The translations under genes were made by a program, and so were the position numbers. DNA of 63,060 bases from Lewinellaceae bacterium (lineage in GTDB: Bacteria; Bacteroidota; Bacteroidia; Chitinophagales; Saprospiraceae): positions 1 to 63,060 of the forward strand of contig JACJXV010000023.1 in NCBI GenBank assembly GCA_020636445.1. Reading direction: 5' to 3'. Each line of letters starts with the position of its first letter. Position 1 is the stretch's first letter. This document shows, in pieces, positions 33,702-42,596 of the stretch. Under the pieces are notes generated by a model. It saw only the letters and a program-made list of their open reading frames with translations, was not told the DNA's origin and did no database searches.

Positions 33702-36230
33702 ATGCTCAAGCAACTATTTACCCTGTGCCTGCTAATCATCCTGGGCGTTACCCCCCTGGCCGCTCAACTCCAATCGCCCGATGATTTCCTGCCGCATAAA
33801 TTGGGGGAACAATTTACCCCACATGAATGGCTGGTCAATTATGTGCAACATGTAGCCACGAATAGTCCACAGGTGATGCTTACCGAATACGGCCGCACCA
33901 ATGAGCAGCGTCCCTTGCTGATGGCCTTTATTTCAACGCCGGAAAACCTGGCCCGCCTGGAACAGATTCGCACCAACAACCTGCGTCGCGCTGGTGTCCT
34001 GGAAGGTGCTACTGACCCCGCACTCGATGATCTGACCATTGTATGGCTAAGCTTCGGGGTGCACGGTAATGAGGCCGCCGGCCCTGAGAGCTCTATGCGC
34101 GTACTCTATGAACTGGGAAACCCCACCAATGCCCGCACCCAGGCCTGGCTGAAAAATACGCTGGTCATTTTCGACCCCAGCATCAACCCCGATGGTTACT
34201 CGCGTTATACCCACTGGTATCGTGGTGTAAGCAACACTACCCCCGACGTACGCCGCGAAGCCCGGGAACATCAGGAGCCATGGCCCGGAGGGCGTACAAA
34301 CCACTATTATTTCGATCTTAACCGCGACTGGGCCTGGCAGACCCAGGTTGAAAGCCAGCAACGCCTGGCCCGCTATAACCAATGGCTGCCCCAGATTCAC
34401 GTCGACTTCCATGAGCAGGGGTATGCGAGTCCTTACTATTTCGCTCCGGCGGCCCAGCCTTATCACCAGTATATCACCCAGTGGCAGCGCGACTTCCAGT
34501 TTCAACTGGGAAAAAATCACGCCAAATATTTTGATCAGAATGGCTGGTTGTATTTTACCCGTGAGGTATTCGACCTGCTCTATCCCAGCTATGGTGATAC
34601 CTACCCAACCTACAATGGTGCCATTGGTATGACCTACGAGCAAGGGGGCATCGGTGCCGGACGGGCCATCCAGCTACCCAACGGGGATACGCTTACCCTC
34701 TACGACCGCGTAGCTCACCACACCACCACGGCACTCTCCACCGTAGAAATGGCATCTAAAAATGCCCGCGAACTCAACCAACAGTTTGCCAGCTTTTTCA
34801 ACCGGGCCCGAACGAACCCGGCAGGACCTTATAAATCCTTTATCATCAAGGGAACCAACTCCCCAGAGCGCCTGAAGCGACTGACTACCCTGCTTGATCG
34901 CAACGCCATTCAATATGGCCGTGCGGGTAAAACCAGCGGGGTCAATGCTTACGATTACCAGACGGGCAAAACGATCACCCTCAAAGTTGAAGCGAACGAC
35001 CTGGTGGTCAGTGCTTACCAGCCACATGGAACCCTGGCACAAATCCTGCTGGAGCCGGAAGCGGTACTCGTGGACTCCATGACCTATGATATCACTGCCT
35101 GGTCGCTGCCCTATGCCTACGGGCTGGAAGCCTATGCCAGTAGCCAACGCCTGGATCCACAAGCAGGAGGATATACCTTTTCCCCACCAGCTACGGTTGC
35201 TGGTGCGCCCTATGCCTACCTGATAAACTGGGAATCGCTTACCCAGGCTCGTTTTCTGGCGTCGCTGGTTCAGGCGGGTATCCGGGTGCGCTATGCCACT
35301 GAGCCCGTCACGATCGAAGGGAAAGCTTTTGGTCGGGGAACCCTGGTCATCACCCGTGCGGATAACCGCAAGATGGGCACCCGCTTTGACGAAACGCTGA
35401 AAGCACTGGCTCAAAAACAACAGATCAGCCTCCACAGCGTCAATACCGGCTTTGCGGACAGTGGCCATGATTTCGGTGCCCGGGCGTACCAGCTCGTTCC
35501 CGAAGTCAATATTGCGCTCCTGGGTGGCGAACAAACCAATGGTAACGAATTTGGCCAAACCTGGTACTACTTCGAACAAGACCTGGGGATGCCCGTAGCC
35601 GTACTCGATGCAGACCGCATTGATCGCTTCGACTTGAATGCCTACAACGTGCTCGTCATGCCGGAAGGTCGCTTCAGACTCACCGAAGGCCAGTGGGAAA
35701 AGATCAGCACTTGGGTGAATGGCGGCGGTCGCCTCATTGCCGTAGGCGATGCCCTGGGAGCCTTAACCGACCGCAAAGGTTTCGGCCTGACGCGCTACGC
35801 CGATGACCAGGCCAAAAAAGCCGCTCAGGCTGCTGCTGACAAAGCGGCCCTGGAGGAGCGCTTTCTCGACTATGCCGGCCAGGATCGCCGCGAACTGAGC
35901 AACTTTACCCCGGGCGCTATCTTGCAGGTCAAACTGGACAATACCCACCCACTGGCCTTTGGCCAGGGGAGTCAGTATTTTTCCCTGAAGACGACCAATG
36001 TGGTATTTCAACCCCTGAAAAATGCCTGGAACGTGGGGGTCGTTGTTGAAAAACCCATTGTAAGTGGATTTGTTGGCCATCAGGCCATGCCTGACCTGGA
36101 AGGGTCTTTAGTCTTTGCCGTTGAGCGCAAAGGTGCTGGCAGCGTTGTCTACATGGTCGACAACCCTCTGTTCCGCGCTTTCTGGGACAATGGCAAATTC
36201 CTGTTTAGCAACGCCGTTTTCTTCCGGTAA
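33702..36230 (+). CDS. Secreted M14 family zinc carboxypeptidase
   Basis: A signal peptide (MLKQLFTLCLLIILGVTPLAA) leads a protein of 842 residues. Zinc ligands are likely His121 and Glu124 in FGVHGNEAAG and a His in HVDFHEQGY. INPDGYSRY and FDLNRDW match other M14 motifs for substrate binding. The last 350 residues include a glutamine-amidotransferase-like region (EVNIALLGGEQT, VLVMPEGRF), a layout seen in large Bacteroidota M14 proteins. No T9SS sorting domain is present, so it is probably periplasmic. TACCTTTA at about 33652 may be its promoter. Confidence 0.9.
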   Translation: MLKQLFTLCLLIILGVTPLAAQLQSPDDFLPHKLGEQFTPHEWLVNYVQHVATNSPQVMLTEYGRTNEQRPLLMAFISTPENLARLEQIRTNNLRRAGVLEGATDPALDDLTIVWLSFGVHGNEAAGPESSMRVLYELGNPTNARTQAWLKNTLVIFDPSINPDGYSRYTHWYRGVSNTTPDVRREAREHQEPWPGGRTNHYYFDLNRDWAWQTQVESQQRLARYNQWLPQIHVDFHEQGYASPYYFAPAAQPYHQYITQWQRDFQFQLGKNHAKYFDQNGWLYFTREVFDLLYPSYGDTYPTYNGAIGMTYEQGGIGAGRAIQLPNGDTLTLYDRVAHHTTTALSTVEMASKNARELNQQFASFFNRARTNPAGPYKSFIIKGTNSPERLKRLTTLLDRNAIQYGRAGKTSGVNAYDYQTGKTITLKVEANDLVVSAYQPHGTLAQILLEPEAVLVDSMTYDITAWSLPYAYGLEAYASSQRLDPQAGGYTFSPPATVAGAPYAYLINWESLTQARFLASLVQAGIRVRYATEPVTIEGKAFGRGTLVITRADNRKMGTRFDETLKALAQKQQISLHSVNTGFADSGHDFGARAYQLVPEVNIALLGGEQTNGNEFGQTWYYFEQDLGMPVAVLDADRIDRFDLNAYNVLVMPEGRFRLTEGQWEKISTWVNGGGRLIAVGDALGALTDRKGFGLTRYADDQAKKAAQAAADKAALEERFLDYAGQDRRELSNFTPGAILQVKLDNTHPLAFGQGSQYFSLKTTNVVFQPLKNAWNVGVVVEKPIVSGFVGHQAMPDLEGSLVFAVERKGAGSVVYMVDNPLFRAFWDNGKFLFSNAVFFR

Positions 36231-36445
36231 GATGCTGTAAATGTCCAAGGCAGGGGGATATGTTCCTTGGTCAATGGCCTGACCAGGGATATTTTCCCGG
36301 GTCCCTGTAGATTGAACAGCTGGCTATATAATTACCTCGAATGCACCCTGTAATTATCCCGCTTTTGGGAACCAGGAGGGTGTATTCGAGGTTAACTACT
36401 TCGCTTTGCGCACGACTGTTTTTTTTCCTTCCCTTAACCTCCCTT

Positions 36446-37000
36446 ATGTTCGAAAAAACACCTATCCATGTACGGGAAATCACCCCAGCCGACATTTCCC
36501 TGATTGCCGATTACTGGCTCCTGTCCCCACCCGCATTTTTGCAAAGCATGGGGGTTGATTTAGCCAAACTACCCTCTCGCGAAGGCTTAACACAAATGCT
36601 GACTGCCCAGATCCAAGCCCCACCTGCAGCGAAAAAATCCTATGCCCTGATCTGGGAAATCGAAGGCAAGCCTGCTGGACATTCCAATGTCAATGACATT
36701 GTTTTTGGTCAGCAAGCGACCATGCATTTACACCTATGGCAACCCAATAGCCGCCAAAAGGGCCTGGGCACCCTGCTGGTAAAACAATCCCTACCCTTCT
36801 TCTTCGAAAACTTGCAATTGCAGGTGCTGTACTGCGAACCCTACGCATTAAACCCAGCACCCAATAAAACATTGGAAAAAGTGGGTTTTACCTGGGAGAA
36901 AACGTACCGTACCATCCCGGGGAGCCTTAACTTTGAACAGGAGGTAAACCGTTGGCATTTGCGTAAAGAACAATACCTTGCGCTTATATCATCCACCTAG
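36446..37000 (+). CDS. GNAT family N-acetyltransferase
   Basis: The N-terminus IHVREITPADISLIADYW is a typical GNAT beta1-alpha1 region. The acetyl-CoA loop is read as QKGLGTLLVKQSLPFFF, a variant of Q/RxxGxG/A, followed by NPAPNKTLEKVGFTW, the conserved Asn-x-x-x-x-x-x-x-GF region. The start ATG at 36446 is preferred over a frame from 36341 that would add an unlikely hydrophobic leader. Acceptor substrate is unknown. It is the first of three close plus-strand genes. Confidence 0.85.
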   Translation: MFEKTPIHVREITPADISLIADYWLLSPPAFLQSMGVDLAKLPSREGLTQMLTAQIQAPPAAKKSYALIWEIEGKPAGHSNVNDIVFGQQATMHLHLWQPNSRQKGLGTLLVKQSLPFFFENLQLQVLYCEPYALNPAPNKTLEKVGFTWEKTYRTIPGSLNFEQEVNRWHLRKEQYLALISST

Positions 37001-37016
37001 TCAGTAACCAGCTGCT

Positions 37017-37727
37017 ATGACTTCATCGTTACGGCTTCATGTGCTGCAACACGTCCGTTTTGAAACGCCGGGTTCCATCCTGCCCTGGGCAGAGCAGCAC
37101 GGACACTCCCTAAGCTTTACACACTACTGGGCCCAAGAACCCACGTTGCCGACATTGGACACCTTTGATGCACTTCTCGTTCTCGGGGGCTTTATGAATG
37201 TCGATGAAGAAGATACTTTTCCCTGGCTCCGCACGGAAAAGGAGTTTATCCGGGAAGCTATCGCTGCCGGCAAAAAAGTGTTGGGAATCTGCCTGGGGGC
37301 CCAGCTTATTGCAGCCGCACTCGGGGCTTCGGTTTATTCCGGCAGGGAAAAAGAAATCGGCTTTTTCCCCATTCAATACACCGCCGAAGCCCTGGCCCAC
37401 CCTTTGTTCAGGCACTTCACCAACCCTTATATCGCTTTCCAGTGGCACAGTGACACCTTTGACATCCCTGGTGGAGCGCAATGGCTAGCCACCAGTGTAG
37501 CTTGTCCGCATCAGGCGTTCAGTATCGGTAATCAGGTACTGGCGCTGCAATTTCACCTCGAAATGACGAGCTCCATACTTCACGATATGCTCGCACACGA
37601 TGGCCAGGAACTGGAAGAATCGGGTACATTTATTGCTTCCGCAACGCAAATCCAACGCCAAATTTCCCATCTACAGCAAAATCAGCAAGACTTGTTTTTG
37701 CTGCTTGACAAATTTTTCGGCACATGA
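37017..37727 (+). CDS. Class I glutamine amidotransferase domain protein
   Basis: The nucleophile elbow LGICLGAQLIAAALG holds the catalytic Cys, and FQWHSDTFDIP supplies conserved His. A C-terminal QFHLEM has the His-x-Glu pair of the triad. It is the stand-alone GMP-synthase-like form (236 residues), often annotated as hydrolase of gamma-glutamyl compounds. It begins 16 bp after the GNAT gene and overlaps the next gene by 4 bp. Confidence 0.9.
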   Translation: MTSSLRLHVLQHVRFETPGSILPWAEQHGHSLSFTHYWAQEPTLPTLDTFDALLVLGGFMNVDEEDTFPWLRTEKEFIREAIAAGKKVLGICLGAQLIAAALGASVYSGREKEIGFFPIQYTAEALAHPLFRHFTNPYIAFQWHSDTFDIPGGAQWLATSVACPHQAFSIGNQVLALQFHLEMTSSILHDMLAHDGQELEESGTFIASATQIQRQISHLQQNQQDLFLLLDKFFGT

Positions 37728-37972
37728 ATTACAACGATACTATTGGCACCCTGGGCGTAGGGATCATTCTGCTTGCCTATTTCCTCAACGTATTTGCGCT
37801 CATTCCCAAAGAGGGGAAAGTATATTTCCTGCTCAATATTCTGGGGGCGGGGATTGCTTGCTATGCGTCCATCTTGATTCATTTTATGCCCTTTATCATT
37901 CTGGAGGCTGTTTGGTGCGTGGTCTCGTTGGCGGGGTTACTTAAGTTATCGCGGGTAGCCATAAGCAACTAA
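37724..37972 (+). CDS. Small CBU_0592-like membrane protein
   Basis: An 82-residue protein with two to three hydrophobic segments (IGTLGVGIILLAYFLNVF and following). The layout, with a central LNILGAGIACYAS, resembles the CBU_0592-like family of tiny membrane proteins, function unknown. The ATGA overlap with the amidotransferase gene indicates translational coupling. Confidence 0.75.
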   Translation: MNYNDTIGTLGVGIILLAYFLNVFALIPKEGKVYFLLNILGAGIACYASILIHFMPFIILEAVWCVVSLAGLLKLSRVAISN

Positions 37973-37978
37973 GCCCAA

Positions 37979-37993
37979 TTAGTGGTCTGTCAA
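37979..37993. repeat. TTAGTGGTCTGTCAA, second copy
   Basis: Identical in all 15 bases to 18588-18602. Both lie in gaps next to GAAACTTG phrases. It could be the end of a degraded mobile element. Confidence 0.6.
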
Positions 37994-38081
37994 TGCTGAA
38001 AACACTAGCGGCCACTGAAATGGGAAACTTGTCCGCTAAGTCCCAATTACAACATTCAGCGGATTCACCTACCCAGCGCAT

Positions 38082-38840
38082 TTAATAGAAGTAAATGCCG
38101 TCTGCCTTAATTTCATAGTGCCAGGAGGGCACCCGTTCCCGCTGAACCGTGTTGGCAACAAACTCCAGAATTGCGGCCCGCTTGCCCAGGGGCGTTTTGG
38201 TTTGTGCTTCCCATTGTTCAACAGCGGGGACCATAATATAAAAATGATATTTGCCCCCAGCCATTTCGTGGTAAAACCGGATGATGATATCTCCCGCCCT
38301 GTAGAGAATATGCCCTGACCTGAAATTGCCCTCGTATTCGATGCGTCGCGAAAGGTTTTCGGCTGTATCCGCCATTATTTTTTCGCGTAACAGCAGGTCT
38401 TCATCCGGAAGGAGGTTTCCCAAGCCATCCCGGTAAACGATTGGTGTTGTTGAAGGAATTTCCTCTTGTGCAGCAGCAGGAACGACAGGGCCATGCTCCC
38501 CCACATTCCATTTCGTAAACGACAACAGGTGTTTGCCTCCCTGGGGGTATTCTATTTCAATCGTATAATCTCCAGGTGCAATCCCCAAGGTATCCCATAG
38601 AAGCTGAACACTTCCATTGAGTCGGTCTGCAACCAGTCCTTCCTCCAGAACCTGTTGTCTTTTGTTATCAATTAATCGAACTGTACTATAACCCTGGCCA
38701 CCATACTGAGGCAACCAGATCGTGAGCTGCTGGGAATCGGGATAATGGACAAAGCAGGCTTTGATCAGGCCGATGTCGTTCGCACCGTCGCCGCGGTTTT
38801 CAATTTGCCCTAATTCGATTTTGCCGAAGTGTTGATTCAT
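38082..38840 (-). CDS. Hypothetical protein
   Basis: I do not recognise this 252-residue protein. It is beta-rich and soluble-looking. The first half reads like an Ig-type domain (QQLTIWLPQYGG, LLWDTLGIAPGDYTIEIEYP), which suggests a family that processes or binds surface proteins, but this is weak. Start MNQHFGKIEL at 38840; ATG at 38861 adds seven residues. No signal peptide is evident. Confidence 0.55.
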   Translation of the reverse strand: MNQHFGKIELGQIENRGDGANDIGLIKACFVHYPDSQQLTIWLPQYGGQGYSTVRLIDNKRQQVLEEGLVADRLNGSVQLLWDTLGIAPGDYTIEIEYPQGGKHLLSFTKWNVGEHGPVVPAAAQEEIPSTTPIVYRDGLGNLLPDEDLLLREKIMADTAENLSRRIEYEGNFRSGHILYRAGDIIIRFYHEMAGGKYHFYIMVPAVEQWEAQTKTPLGKRAAILEFVANTVQRERVPSWHYEIKADGIYFY

Positions 38841-39109
38841 GTGGTTTGGTATTAAGAACACCCGATCCTGGCCGGCTTCAGCACTTGAAACAACCCTGAT
38901 AATCGATAATAAGAATAATACTGCTTCCAGAAGCGAAGAGGATTAACCATGTTAAATTTAGGGAATTGCGTACAATGTTTCGAAAGCTCCTTTTCATCGA
39001 TGTAATCATCCGCAAGCAAGAAGGATACCTCTTCTCCGTCAGCAATACTAAACCATCCACAGCTATCGTTACATGTTCAGAATCAAGTGATTCACTAAAA
39101 CCCAATACG

Positions 39110-39655
39110 ATGAAAAACCGATCTCTCGGGTTGCTGCTCGGCGCAACCTTTTGGCTCTTTGCCTGTAGCCCTTGCACTGGCCCCAATCAGGTGCATATTG
39201 CCGCAACAGATGCCACGCCTCCCGAACTTACCTGGTACGTAATTCAAAAATCAATGACGCCTTCCGGGCCTATTTCTGCTATTACGCCCTACACCGGAGC
39301 CGCGGTAAATGTGTCCGCGAGCCGAACCGATTCCATTTGGGTCTATCTGGTAGCCCGCGATCCAGAAAGTGGTGTCTTTGACATCACGATGAGTGGTGGC
39401 TTCGGCATGACCTGTAGTTCAGGTACGGGTGCTATCGCACTCGATGGAATCATCCCCGAGCAATATCGCTCCCTTAGCCCTGCCGGCTCTTGTGGCAGCC
39501 TGCAAATTGAAGTGGACCGTGCCTTACTCGATGTCGGGATCGCCTGCCCTGCCGGCAACACGTTCGCAAATATGGGCTTCGGCATGTCCGGACGCGCCGC
39601 GAACAACAAAGGGGGGGAGGCAACCTCTACCCTGTCGCTGACGGTAAATCCATAA
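39110..39655 (+). CDS. Hypothetical lipoprotein
   Basis: Start MKNRSLGLLLGATFWLFACS has a lipobox (LFAC), so Cys19 should be lipidated after signal peptidase II cleavage. The mature 160 residues are beta-rich with paired Cys (ACSPC, MTCSSG, GSCGS, IACPAG). Family unknown. A longer frame back to 38966 is rejected because it would put the signal sequence inside the chain. The IS630-family element begins 8 bp after the stop codon. Confidence 0.68.
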   Translation: MKNRSLGLLLGATFWLFACSPCTGPNQVHIAATDATPPELTWYVIQKSMTPSGPISAITPYTGAAVNVSASRTDSIWVYLVARDPESGVFDITMSGGFGMTCSSGTGAIALDGIIPEQYRSLSPAGSCGSLQIEVDRALLDVGIACPAGNTFANMGFGMSGRAANNKGGEATSTLSLTVNP

Positions 39656-39705
39656 GTAAGTAAGTGCTTGGACAAAAATAAATTAATATTATTAGATTTG
39701 TATCC

Positions 39706-40149
39706 ATGGGACGCAAATCGAAACACATTAAAAACTTGACAGAAGAACAAAAGAGTTCTTTGCAAAAGGGCTATAGCCACGGTAAAAGCCCTTTGTACCG
39801 CAGGAAATGCCATTGTATTTTGCTCAGTCATGCGGGAAAGACACCTAGTGAATTGGCCTCATTCTTTGGAGTGAGCGTTTACAGCATTCGAGTATGGCTA
39901 CAGCGCTGGGAACAACACGGGCAAGAAGGCTTAAAACTCAAACCAGGGCGAGGCCGTAAATCCAAGTTAGAGTTAGATCAGGCTCAACATGTGGAAACGG
40001 TTAAAACCTTGATTAAGAACGAGCCCAAGAATTTGACGCGAGTCACCGCTCAACTGGAAAAGAAACTTGGTATTGAAGTCAGTAAAAGGACCCTGAAACG
40101 GTTTTTAAAAAACTTAACTACCGATGGAAACGCTTTCGCCGCCGATTAA
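39706..40149 (+). CDS. IS630-family transposase, DNA-binding part (OrfA)
   Basis: Starts MGRKSKHIKNL and has helix-turn-helix patterns (TPSELASFFGVSVYSIRVWLQRW) for binding the IS ends. The last conserved stretch, KRTLKRFLKNL, is shared with the other element (SLKTLKRFLKNL). After it the frame ends in a short unrelated tail, because the true protein probably shifts to the -1 frame at 40107-40113. Confidence 0.9.
   Translation: MGRKSKHIKNLTEEQKSSLQKGYSHGKSPLYRRKCHCILLSHAGKTPSELASFFGVSVYSIRVWLQRWEQHGQEGLKLKPGRGRKSKLELDQAQHVETVKTLIKNEPKNLTRVTAQLEKKLGIEVSKRTLKRFLKNLTTDGNAFAAD
40107..40113 (+). promoter_or_regulatory. Slippery heptamer A AAA AAC for -1 frameshift
   Basis: In the OrfA frame the codons are TTA AAA AAC. 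Shifting back one base gives AAA AAA and enters an open frame (LNYRWKRFRRR) that leads to the catalytic domain. Confidence 0.82.
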
Positions 40150-40205
40150 AAGGAATCCCTGACCCAGAAGTCTACCAAGCCAAGAAAGCACGACTTAAGC
40201 AGCTT

Positions 40206-40739
40206 ATGAAACTGGAAGACATAGGAGTCATAGATCTTTTATTTAGCGATGAAACAGGGTTCAATCTAACACCGTCAATTCCTTACGGCTGGCAGCCCAT
40301 TGGCGAGCAATTAACGATTCGATCAGCAAAAGACCATGTATGTAATTGGTATGGTCTGCTTAGTCGGAAAGGAAGCTTACTAACTTGGTCAACACCACAA
40401 AACATCAATAGCGATTTCATAATTGAATGCCTTGATGAGTTAGTTGCCCAAATCCAGCGACCTACCGTAGTGGTTCTTGACAATGCACCTTGGCATATTT
40501 CTAAAAAGGTGAGAAGCAAGGAAAAAAAGTGGAATGAAAATGATTTATACCTGTTTTTTCTGCCTGTCTACTCTCCTAATCTCAATTTGATTGAAATGCT
40601 GTGGCGCAAAATCAAATACGAGTGGTTAAAGGCTGATGATTATTTATCCGCCAAAACACTTAAAAAAGCTCTTCATCGTATCGTTACTCAATATGATGAA
40701 GAGTTTTCTGTCAATTTTTCAATGAGCTTTTTTACTTGA
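40206..40739 (+). CDS. IS630-family transposase, catalytic part (OrfB)
   Basis: DDE residues are in LFSDETGF, VVLDNAPWH and NLIEMLWRKIK. The frame is open from the slippery site, about 90 bp before this ATG, so a fusion with OrfA is the likely product. All catalytic acids are present, so it may be active. Confidence 0.9.
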   Translation: MKLEDIGVIDLLFSDETGFNLTPSIPYGWQPIGEQLTIRSAKDHVCNWYGLLSRKGSLLTWSTPQNINSDFIIECLDELVAQIQRPTVVVLDNAPWHISKKVRSKEKKWNENDLYLFFLPVYSPNLNLIEMLWRKIKYEWLKADDYLSAKTLKKALHRIVTQYDEEFSVNFSMSFFT

Positions 40740-40917
40740 CTTATTTTTGTCCAATCACTTAATGGGGCAATATTATCTATACCTTATTTCAGGCCCTTTT
40801 GGGCTTCCACTGCGTTAAAAAGCCTCGCCGACGCGCTGCGTCGCCTGTGTTTTTTGCCTTGTTGAATCCCAAAATTGCACTGAACAAAGCTTATACATAA
40901 TAATGACCCATTACTTA

Positions 40918-42123
40918 TTACCGGCAGAGCTCGCGTAAAAAGCCTAAGGTCGCCTGGGTGAAATCACTATAAAACTGGTGATCTGCCCGGGCGATACTCA
41001 GTTGATCGGCAACCGCACCGCGTTGCGCGGCAGTCAGGCTGAGCATTACGGGCCAGCGGGTGGGAGTAGCTTGTAATTGTCCGGCCAACTCCATCTCATT
41101 CATTCGGACATACTTGCGGGCGTCCAGCGCCTGATTTCCGGATAATTCCGTAAAGAGTTGTTTTGACATCTCCTCGCTAATGCCATCAATGCGGGCAAAC
41201 CGTTCCGGAAACAATGGTGAGGGGGGATTCTCCAGATAATCGGTGCATATTCCCCGCCGGGCCAGCGTCGCCGCATTATCACGGGCTTCCTCATTGCTCA
41301 CTTCCGGCTGTTGATCGGCAGCGGCCATACGAAACGCAACAGGAACCCTTGTTTCACCAAACAAGGCAGCAATGCCATCTGCGCAATAACTTACGGCGGC
41401 TTTAAAATTCAGTGCCGTAGCCACGGAAATACTGAATGCACCGCCGTTGGACATTCCCATCGCATAGAGGGGCATATTTTGGCTAAAATCACCCCGGGAA
41501 ATAAAGTAATCACGCAGTGTAGCAATATTGGCGATATCGATATTCAGGTTCGGGTCGGTATTCACCGGTGTTGTCTTCCAACGAATTTTTCCATCCCCAT
41601 TTTGATCACCAATGGTGCGTTCCTCACAATCTGTAGCAATTAGTCCAAACCCAGCCTGCGCCGCTTCCCGGCAGAAGGCCAGCATCTCCGTGCGGTTGGT
41701 CCAGGAAGCCCCCTGACCGCCAGTGCCATGAAAAAGAAAGATCACCCCACGCATACTTGGCGGGAAGTAATAAAAAACGGGTTTGGGATGCAGGACGCCA
41801 CTAATTACCTGGCTCGTAAACGCCCAGGGAACGACTGCCTCATAATTGGCGGTAACGATCAGGTCCTTAGCAGGCATTACCAGGATAGCATGCCACTCCT
41901 GCGGCAGACTGACTGTTGGTCCGGACCAGTTGGTAAAACGCGCAGCAGGGCGGTTTTGCGCCCACAGATGAACCGTATCCCCGGGCATATAGGCACCACT
42001 CCCATACCCGCCTTCCACGGTTAAGGTCACCGGTTCTGAAGGAATAGGCACAGGCATTTCCTCATCCGGACGGCAGGCCGTTATACTCATAAATAGCAGT
42101 ATGATTACTATAATCCGATTCAT
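40918..42123 (-). CDS. Lipoprotein with alpha/beta-hydrolase domain
   Basis: The start MNRIIVIILLFMSITACRP at 42123 has a lipobox (ITAC). Residues about 30-100 form a small beta domain (VTLTVEGGYGSGAYMPGD) of the bacterial-repeat type. The hydrolase follows: FLFHGTGGQ for the oxyanion hole, Ser in AMGMSNGGAFS, and a His near the end in RADHQFY. Such proteins are often feruloyl- or polyhydroxybutyrate-esterase-like; substrate unknown. The gene runs opposite to the IS element upstream of its end. Confidence 0.82.
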   Translation of the reverse strand: MNRIIVIILLFMSITACRPDEEMPVPIPSEPVTLTVEGGYGSGAYMPGDTVHLWAQNRPAARFTNWSGPTVSLPQEWHAILVMPAKDLIVTANYEAVVPWAFTSQVISGVLHPKPVFYYFPPSMRGVIFLFHGTGGQGASWTNRTEMLAFCREAAQAGFGLIATDCEERTIGDQNGDGKIRWKTTPVNTDPNLNIDIANIATLRDYFISRGDFSQNMPLYAMGMSNGGAFSISVATALNFKAAVSYCADGIAALFGETRVPVAFRMAAADQQPEVSNEEARDNAATLARRGICTDYLENPPSPLFPERFARIDGISEEMSKQLFTELSGNQALDARKYVRMNEMELAGQLQATPTRWPVMLSLTAAQRGAVADQLSIARADHQFYSDFTQATLGFLRELCR

Positions 42124-42193
42124 ATCTCTTATGCTTTTCTGATTCATTGACCCGCCCTATACATAACGCAAAAAACAGCTATTCCTTACTTTA

Positions 42194-42354
42194 GAGCGTG
42201 TTTGGGCTTTGCTTTTGAAGCCGAAAATGGTCAGCATTTGGTTCTCACAAAGCCATTTTTGAGGTTCGTAGCAGCGCTACGGAGCGAGAAAAGGCTGCCG
42301 TGAGGTTCAAATCATGGCCATTTGCAGGCCAAAGGGTAAATCTCAAACACGCTC
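42194..42354. mobile_element. Candidate MITE with GAGCGTGTTTG terminal inverted repeats
   Basis: The left end GAGCGTGTTTGGGCTTT and the reverse complement of the right end GAGCGTGTTTGAGATTT differ at two positions. TTA borders both ends, as expected for a 3-bp TNA duplication of the IS5 group. The inside (161 bp) has no gene. It fills most of the gap between the hydrolase and the protease. Confidence 0.6.
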
Positions 42355-42596
42355 TTAGAAAATAAATCACTGTTTTTGTCAAGCAACTACCCCTATTTTT
42401 CAGCTATTCTGCTGTGGGTTCCCCGTGCTTTCCCTATCTTTTCCAGGTGGATTACACCCAACCAAAAATGATAGGTATGCATGGCCCTAAAACAAAATTC
42501 AGGGTTACTTCATTTTATTTAGGCGTCCTTGCATTTACAAGCAACCAATCCATAGACGTGGAAATAATCAGATAGTTTAATAAACAGCCGACAGGT

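Larger units (their letters stand above)
39663..40759 (+). mobile_element. IS630-family insertion sequence, 1097 bp, second copy type
   Basis: Inverted ends begin AGTG(C/A)TTGGACAAAAAT, with TA on both sides (39661-39662 and 40760-40761). It has the same length and gene layout as the element at 7293, but its protein differs at many positions and its inverted repeats differ, so it is a relative and not a recent copy. It lies between a lipoprotein gene and a hydrolase gene and appears to break neither. Confidence 0.93.
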
